A DNA stretch of 64,000 nt from Diospyros lotus (taxonomy: Eukaryota; Streptophyta; Magnoliopsida; Ericales; Ebenaceae): assembly GCF_014633365.1 (NCBI RefSeq), contig NC_068349.1, forward strand, positions 38,083,192 through 38,147,191, read 5' to 3'. Below, piece after piece: positions 58,154 to 64,000 of this stretch; within the stretch, counting starts at the first letter, position 1; every line of letters starts with the position of its first letter. The translations under genes and the position numbers were made by a program. Under the pieces are notes generated by a model. The model saw nothing but the letters and a program-made list of their open reading frames with translations, did no database searches and was not told the origin of the DNA.

Positions 58154-59123
58154 TTTTTTGAAAAAAGTATGATAATAAAAAAATATAATAATGATAAAAT
58201 AATATAGTAACAAGTAATAAATAATTAACAATATAATTGAATAAATTGATAAATAACAAAATGAGAAGATTGAAGAAATTGAAATTAAAATATTAAATGA
58301 GAGACAAAATTGAGAGAATAATAGCTTGAGACTTGAGAGAGAGAGAGAGAGAGAAAGTGTGAAAAATGAGTGGGGGAGGGAGGGGTATATATAGATAGGA
58401 ATTATAAAATTTAAAAAAAAAAAAAAAAAAAAGTTGGCTGGGGGTGGCAGCCAACGGTCCAATTTTGGACCATTGGGGGGGGGCCAACGGTCCAAAATTG
58501 GACCTTTGGGGGAGGGGGGGCACGGGGGAGGGAGGGGGGCACGGCCGGTTCCGCGGAACCGGAACCGGCGGGGGGGGCACGAGGGAGGGGGCACGGCCGG
58601 TTCCGCGGAACCGGAACCGGCGGTTCCGGTTTTCCGGAACCTTGAACCGGAACCGGACCGAATTTCGCCGGTTCGGTCCGGTTTCGGTTCCGGTTCCGGT
58701 TCGGCCGGTTCCGGGTCCGGGTCCGGTCGGTCCGGTTCCGGTTCGAACCGCCGGTCCAGTTCAATTTTGGCCATGTCTACTATGTTATGGTAACACATGG
58801 CAATCTATTACGATTTTGATCTCCACTGTACACTTGAAATACCTTATTTAGCTTCAGTCTTTAATCCCTGTTAGCTAAATGGGTATGATTGGGGAATTTT
58901 GGGGTTTTGAAGTATGCAAAGATTGTGGTTTTAAGATTGGCTGGATGGAAAAAAGAAAATTTATAAATCTTGTGAATGAAAAAAAAAAATCCTGAGATTT
59001 CCCGAGTAACGGCTTGATTGGGAGAACAGGTCGTTACATGTGACACCAAAAAGAGTACTTCGGAACTCGATTGATGTATAAAAGTATCACAATTTAAGAC
59101 TTGACCAATTCCAAGTTAAATGT

Positions 59124-61477
59124 TGAAATACCCAAGAACTTTGGGTTATTATTTTAAAGGAAAATTGAAAATTCGGAAAAATTAAGTATCTGAAAAGCCC
59201 CAAAAAAATTACCGAATCAGCCGAAGGGAGTACCCTAAAGCTTAAATGTATAAATAAATAGGAATGCCTCTAACGAGCATCTCGAGGCATGACTTTTAGG
59301 ACCAAAATAAATGCAATCAGGAACAATTTTCGGTACAGCAAAAATGCAGCCGGCATTTAAGCTGCAAAATCGAATTCTCGAAGGAGACTCCCAAAATGAT
59401 AACGGAAGCTATGGGAAGCTTCGGTTTGTTGAGTAGAGCAACCCTTCAGAGGTTTCAGGAAGAAACGAGTAGGTTTAAAGCCTAAACGGAGAAACGGGCC
59501 TAAGTGCAATTTCCAAAGTTGCCCGAGGGGGGTCAAAATATCATTTTTTGAAAAAGTGGAAAAGAGGAAATTGAAAGATTGGAACTTAAGGGGATCAATG
59601 GAAATTGAGGAAAGTGTAGGGGTTGTGAGGAAAGGGGCCAAAATGGAAAAATCGAATCTGAGGGGGTGAAATTGCAATTTCAGAAAACTCCATAGCCATG
59701 GCTTCTGATAGTGGCGCACCATCTCTGGCCGGCCGTTTCAGCAATGGGCTAGCACGAGGGATGGTCAAGGATCTCGTGGGAACCATCATGAGCCGACAAC
59801 GACCACCGGAGTGGCCAGAATTTCGAGAAAATCGGCCAAGAAAGCTAGCTGAAAATAGGAGACCTGCAACTCACTTTTGCAAACAAATACTAGTGCTTTT
59901 AGGTCAATCTAGGGACGATGGGGACTCCTAAGGCAATGGGCAAGGCATCCAAGACCATTTGAAGCTTCGAAATCGCCTATAAATAGAGCTCGAAGAAGGC
60001 CAAAATTTTCAAGAAAAGAAGCTTCAAATCGAGGGCTATCTTGGACGAATTGAGAGGCAAGGATAAGGGGTTTTTTTTGCCCATAACTTGAAAATCATAT
60101 CTGGAGCATTTGGCGAGCAACGGAGCAGAATCGAAGACGAATCGAAGCTTCGTCGAAACCCTAGGCAGACCACCTGGCCGAGAGTTCGAGGCCTCCGTTG
60201 GCCTGCTTCTAGACCTCCTTTGGAGCCCATTCAGGTACCCCTAGGATCGACTCTTCATGGGCTTTCGTTTGGTATAGCTTTTGTAATTTTTCGGCAAGCC
60301 GTGGTCTGAGAAAATGACCGGCGCGTGGGCCCCACGCGCTAGTCTCACTCGCTCTAGCACGCTCCAGCGCGTGAGGGCTTGGTTTTTTGTGCAATTTTTT
60401 TTTACATAGTTTAGAAAATTATTTTAGAATTTCCTATGTAAAAATATTTGGAGAAAAATAGGTGTAGGTATTTATTTTGGAATATTAGTAAGGAAAAATT
60501 GAAGAAAAATAGAGAAAAAGGCAAGAAAATTAAAGAAAAATAGGTTTTATTGATTATTTAAACAAATATCTTGCCTAGGGTGCTTTGGGAAGTGAGGTGA
60601 AATATTTGTTGTGAATTTTAAGATTAGCATGCAAATCGAGGCAGTTTGCACATTTTTCGACGTATCCCGATAACTGTGAAAGGTGAGTGGTTTTGTCCCT
60701 ATAACTCATATATGATATGATTTCCTTGCTATGCATAATATTTTCACATGTTATGATCATTTTCGTTCATATACTATTGCATGGGAAAACGTGATATATG
60801 CATGACACGATGTTTTTGTCATATTGAAACTCGAGCATGGGGTTGGGATGTTACCCTAAGAGTGTAGCCGAAATTCCCCTAGGGCAATTAATGGAACAAC
60901 GTTAGGATTATCCTGCAAGAGGTTCGGGATTCTGCCTAAGGTTCCGTGCCGGGCTAGTGGGCCTGGGAAGTTACATTGTGGGTATATGTTTATAATTGTC
61001 CATGCATCATGCATCATTCATTCATATTTATCTAACCCTCACTTAGAAGTTTTCATCTTCTGATATTAGATTATGTCCTTGGAATATTCTACATTCTAGG
61101 CGAGCCAAGTAGCCGAAAGGGCAAGGAAGCGATTGAGGCATGATCGTGGTGGAAATTTTGTGGGTCCCATGTGGGACTAGGACTACCTATTTTATTCGGA
61201 TATATTGTTTAGATTTTAATATCATCTGTAATGTTATGGTGGGTAAACGATATGTATGTACCCACATATGCTATGTTTTCGAGGTTCCCTACAGGTTCTG
61301 ATCTAGCTTCCACTATGCTTAAAGTGTGTCATTCATTTACTATATTTGGGAGTGTTATTAAATAAAAGTCATGTTGAGGATTTATTGCCGGTTTATGTTT
61401 GATGTAAAAAATAAAAAAATAAATATATATATATATATCCTAGCATAATTTAATGCCCCGAAAGGCGGGGTGTTACA
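59124..61477 (+). mobile_element. solo LTR (family D), 2354 bp, TSD AATGT
   Basis: It begins TGAAATACCC and ends GGCGGGGTGTTACA, with the perfect duplication AATGT at 59119-59123 and 61478-61482. Its 3' third matches the partial LTR at 1-927. No protein-coding motif is present; the short frames inside look random. Confidence 0.87.
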
Positions 61478-62574
61478 AATGTATCATGCCACCATGTACT
61501 ATTATACAAATGTGCATATAAATTTAATATTAGAATCAAATCTCATAGGCTCGCAAGCCATAAATCAACACATGCCAAAGTGTATCACATAGACAAAACC
61601 TCACAATAAATATGAAGCCAACCTGCCGGGCTATGGCCACCTCGTCCCATGCCAAGTGCTCTAGGGTACCATTTTTCCGTCCACGCAAAATAATAGGTGC
61701 GCAAAACATATATATATGTAACATGTACATGTATGCATCATGTATGCATTTTCCAACCACATATATTTAAATTCTTGATTCCACGATGTTCATACTTTCA
61801 ACATCACTTACCCACACCGGGTACTTTTCTATCATCAGATAAGTTCAACATATCTTACCTCACAACGTTTACCACATTCAAGATGTAATTTATGACACAT
61901 AAATGCTTAATGTAATTTATAACACAAGAATAGTTTTTGAGAGATGATGTTTAATATCAAATCTCGATTCACTAGTTGAGGAGTATTATAAATTTAATAA
62001 CTAATTTTTCCATCATATGATTGTTGTGATTTCATTTAACTAGTAATAGTATGCATTTACTTGCATTCGTGCTCATAGCTCAAATTCATGATTAGGTCTC
62101 ATGCAATCAAATGACCACACCACGCGAAATTGCTGGCCAAACATAGACCTGAAATTTTTTCTAAGGCAAATAACCAATTAGAACATATTTTGAAAATGTC
62201 TTCATTTTGAAAAACTAACTCCCGGTAATTTGATAACTAGCATTCATTGTTGTAAAAATGATTTTTAATGAATTTTTCAAGAAACGAAAACTATGTATTT
62301 CGATGGTGGTAAAATTGCAAGTTCGTAAATTTGTATCAAAACTAAAATTCTATCTTTTTATTTTTATGGATTTTGATTTTTTTGATATTTTTATTGAATC
62401 CAAATGGGGGGTACTTTCTTATTTACATTTATGTATTAAAGTAAATGAAAGTAAAATATAGCTCCCATTCAAAGGCTTATGGGACGAGCTCGGGAATAGC
62501 TCATCAGGTTGTTAGACCTTCCTTAAGAGCCATGGATCTCTCCTCAGGTTGTTAGACTTTAAACAAGGAGTTAG
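61478..62574 (-). other. non-coding retroelement-derived sequence
   Basis: The left part continues the family E host sequence. The right part, up to the primer-binding site at 62575, is probably the 5' untranslated leader of a minus-strand retroelement. No gag motif was recognised; the boundary between the two was not found. Confidence 0.4.
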
Positions 62575-62586
62575 GCTCTGATACCA
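62575..62586 (-). other. primer-binding site (tRNA-iMet type)
   Basis: The + strand GCTCTGATACCA is TGGTATCAGAGC on the minus strand, two bases from an LTR edge at 62589. Confidence 0.75.
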
Positions 62587-62588
62587 AT

Positions 62589-62964
62589 TGTTAGAACAGT
62601 AGATTCTATGGCACACACCAAGAGGGGGGGTGAATTGGTTATTTAAAAAAAACTTAATTAATAGAACTTTGAAATCCTTTTGATTGAAAATAAAAAACTC
62701 AATGCACGTAAGGATAATGAAATGCTAGCAGTGATAAATAAATAAAAAGAAACATAAGCAAGAGAGAACACAAAGATTTATAGTGGTTCGAATTAACCCA
62801 AGCCTAATCCACTACCTTAGCTCCTCACTAAGGATTTTTCAAACCATCCACTAAAACCCCCTACTTAAACCAAGTAGGTCCTCTAGTCCAAGACTAGGAA
62901 TTACAAAACCTCCCACTGAATTGGGCCCTTTAGCTATACAAGCTAGGAAGAATAAGAAATATAG
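62589..62964 (-). repeat. LTR fragment of a minus-strand retroelement (probably Ty1/copia)
   Basis: It starts TGTTAGAACAG beside the primer-binding site. It carries a G-rich run followed by 'gtgaattgg' and a 'ttatagtggttcg' word, both seen in many plant copia-type LTRs by recollection. It is broken at 62965 by another LTR and does not resume within the window. Confidence 0.55.
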
Positions 62965-64000
62965 TGTAACGACCCGTTAGTGGATCTAGGTGTTATGGGT
63001 ATTTTAGTTTGCACATTAGAGTTGTTGCCTTTATTAATTAATTGTTAAAAATATTATATGAGTTGGTAATGGGGGTAAATTAATGAAAATAATATTAGGT
63101 GTGAAAAAGTCTCAAAGTTGTGGGCTAAATGGGTTTGGGCCTTATTTGAATTAGACCATTGATAAATAATTAAATCTTAAGTGTAAATGAATTGGGTTGA
63201 ACCCAAATCTCAAGAAAAGTCCATTGGGCCTTAATTGGATTGGGCCATATATTTTAACTTGGGCTTGGGCTATATATTTTGACTTGGGCTTGGGCCATGG
63301 GCATAGAGAATGGTATCTTAATTAAAAAGAAAAAAAATTAAGAAAATGGTAAAATGACCAAAATGGGTAAGAGATATGTGAATTGTGTGTGTTAGTATGA
63401 AGGGCAAATTAGAGAAAATTAAAAGGGAGATGGATTGAAAGGAGTTGGGAGACAAGTCTCCCACATTTTTTCCCTCCTTTTCTTCTTCTTACTTTCTTGT
63501 TCCCTTCTTCTTCTCCCTCTCCCGATTGTCTCTTCTTCCTCCATTGTTCTTCTTCATTGAAGCTTTAAGTGGAGACTATGGAATTTTCAATTTCAAGGGG
63601 TGTCTTCATCTCTTTGGATTTGCAACCATCTAAGGCAAGTTCCCTTCCTTCTTGTTTCAAATTCAAGATCTTCTTCTTCTTCTTCTCCTTATGATTGTGT
63701 AAGTTCTTCTTCTCTTGATTATCTTTTAATGCAAGTTCTTCAACCTTGTTTCCATCTTAGAAGGCTTGTTTCCTTCATTTTTAAGTTGTTGCTCTTAAAT
63801 TCTTATTCTCGGATTCACTGACTATATTATGTTCTTTGGTCTATAACTCCTTGTGTTTATATCCAAATTGAGATCCGTTTATTGGGTTGTAAACTAGACA
63901 TCTTAAGATTCATTTTAGACACAAGAATCGAATTTTTTGACTAAGATTTGATCATGTTATAGCCTTGTAAATCCTTGCTAAGATCTGGAAATTTTACTGC
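62965..64000 (+). mobile_element. 5' part of an LTR (family F), truncated by window edge
   Basis: It starts TGTAACGACCCG abruptly inside the LTR fragment. It contains CT-rich TTCTTCTTC stretches at 63470-63720. The far end lies outside the window. The short frames inside show no motif. Confidence 0.55.

Larger units (their letters stand above)
55525..58779 (-). mobile_element. hAT transposon, nearly intact (3255 bp)
   Basis: Perfect 12-bp inverted termini TAGACATGGCCA / TGGCCATGTCTA and the perfect 8-bp TSD CTATGTTA (55517-55524 and 58780-58787). Both ends are packed with GGTTCCGG-type words; the left end has three exact 21-bp units. The transposase is on the minus strand. The element sits within the solo LTR at 53157-59038, so it is younger than that LTR. 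Confidence 0.93.
53157..59038 (+). mobile_element. solo LTR (family D) interrupted by a hAT element
   Basis: It starts TGTAATACCC and ends GGTCGTTACA, flanked by AGTGA (53152-53156) and TGTGA (59039-59043), a 4-of-5 TSD. Without the hAT element and its TSD copy it is about 2.6 kb. It shares with other family D LTRs the near-palindrome TGGAACATTTAACGTTCTA (55345-55363). No internal region is present. A short open frame at 53411-53686 shows no motif. Confidence 0.7.

Noticed and set aside
58411..58851. Pro/Arg/Gly-rich open frames on both strands at the hAT right end
   Set aside because: Generated by the GGTTCCGG subterminal repeats. The transposase starts at the ATG at 58153, and the open codons upstream of it are repeat-derived.

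Overview
This window is nuclear DNA of a flowering plant, most likely a eudicot. The evidence is plant-type Ty3/gypsy and Ty1/copia LTR retrotransposons, a hAT transposon, CACTA-like repeats, a FAR1/MULE-type gene relic and a UGT72-type glucosyltransferase relic, all in AT-rich DNA. It is almost entirely a transposon graveyard. I found no intact host gene and no rRNA or tRNA gene. The identifications come from protein motifs and from target-site duplications (TSDs) read directly; no database search was possible.

Layout. 1-927 is the 3' part of an LTR that runs in from the left. 928-8937 is the degenerate 3' half of a Tat-lineage Ty3/gypsy element: integrase C-terminus, diverged 3' repeats, an antisense ORF split by another LTR-like insertion at about 4547-7006, a polypurine tract and a 3' LTR. 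8938-11232 is AT-rich with CACTA-like GCGACGG/CCGTCGC repeats. 11233-38230 is a three-level nest. The outer shell is a solo LTR (TSD ATATA). It holds a gag-only TR-GAG-like element (11289-25162, TSD GAAGT), which itself holds a very young coding-free LARD-type element (13590-22174, TSD TGTAG). The same shell also holds a Tekay-like chromovirus on the minus strand (26859-37181, TSD CTAAC), whose gag-pol is one frame broken only by three stop codons and which carries an extra acidic ORF upstream of gag. 38231-40608 has more CACTA-like repeats, a poly-C tandem repeat and a 455-bp-offset duplication. 40609-42867 is another solo LTR (TSD ATTTA).

42868-48100 is the only gene-like region. It has a UGT72-type pseudogene (43318-44739), a convergent UGT72 fragment (45464-44867) split by a 176-bp hAT-type MITE with a perfect 8-bp TSD, and a FAR1-like/MULE transposase pseudogene (45779-48083). 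48699-48827 is a foldback repeat. 51036-52330 is a CACTA-like array. From 52734 an LTR-like sequence is interrupted by a solo LTR at 53157-59038, which carries a nearly intact hAT element (55525-58779, TSD CTATGTTA), and by a second solo LTR at 59124-61477 (TSD AATGT). The window ends in a minus-strand retroelement LTR (from 62589) cut by another LTR (from 62965).

How the pieces relate. The autonomous-type Tekay element and the coding-free LARD share the iMet primer-binding site and a hairpin-plus-polypurine block, so the former lineage probably mobilises the latter. Most nonsense codons in the younger elements can be explained by C-to-T changes in CG or CAG context, as expected of methylated, silenced repeats.
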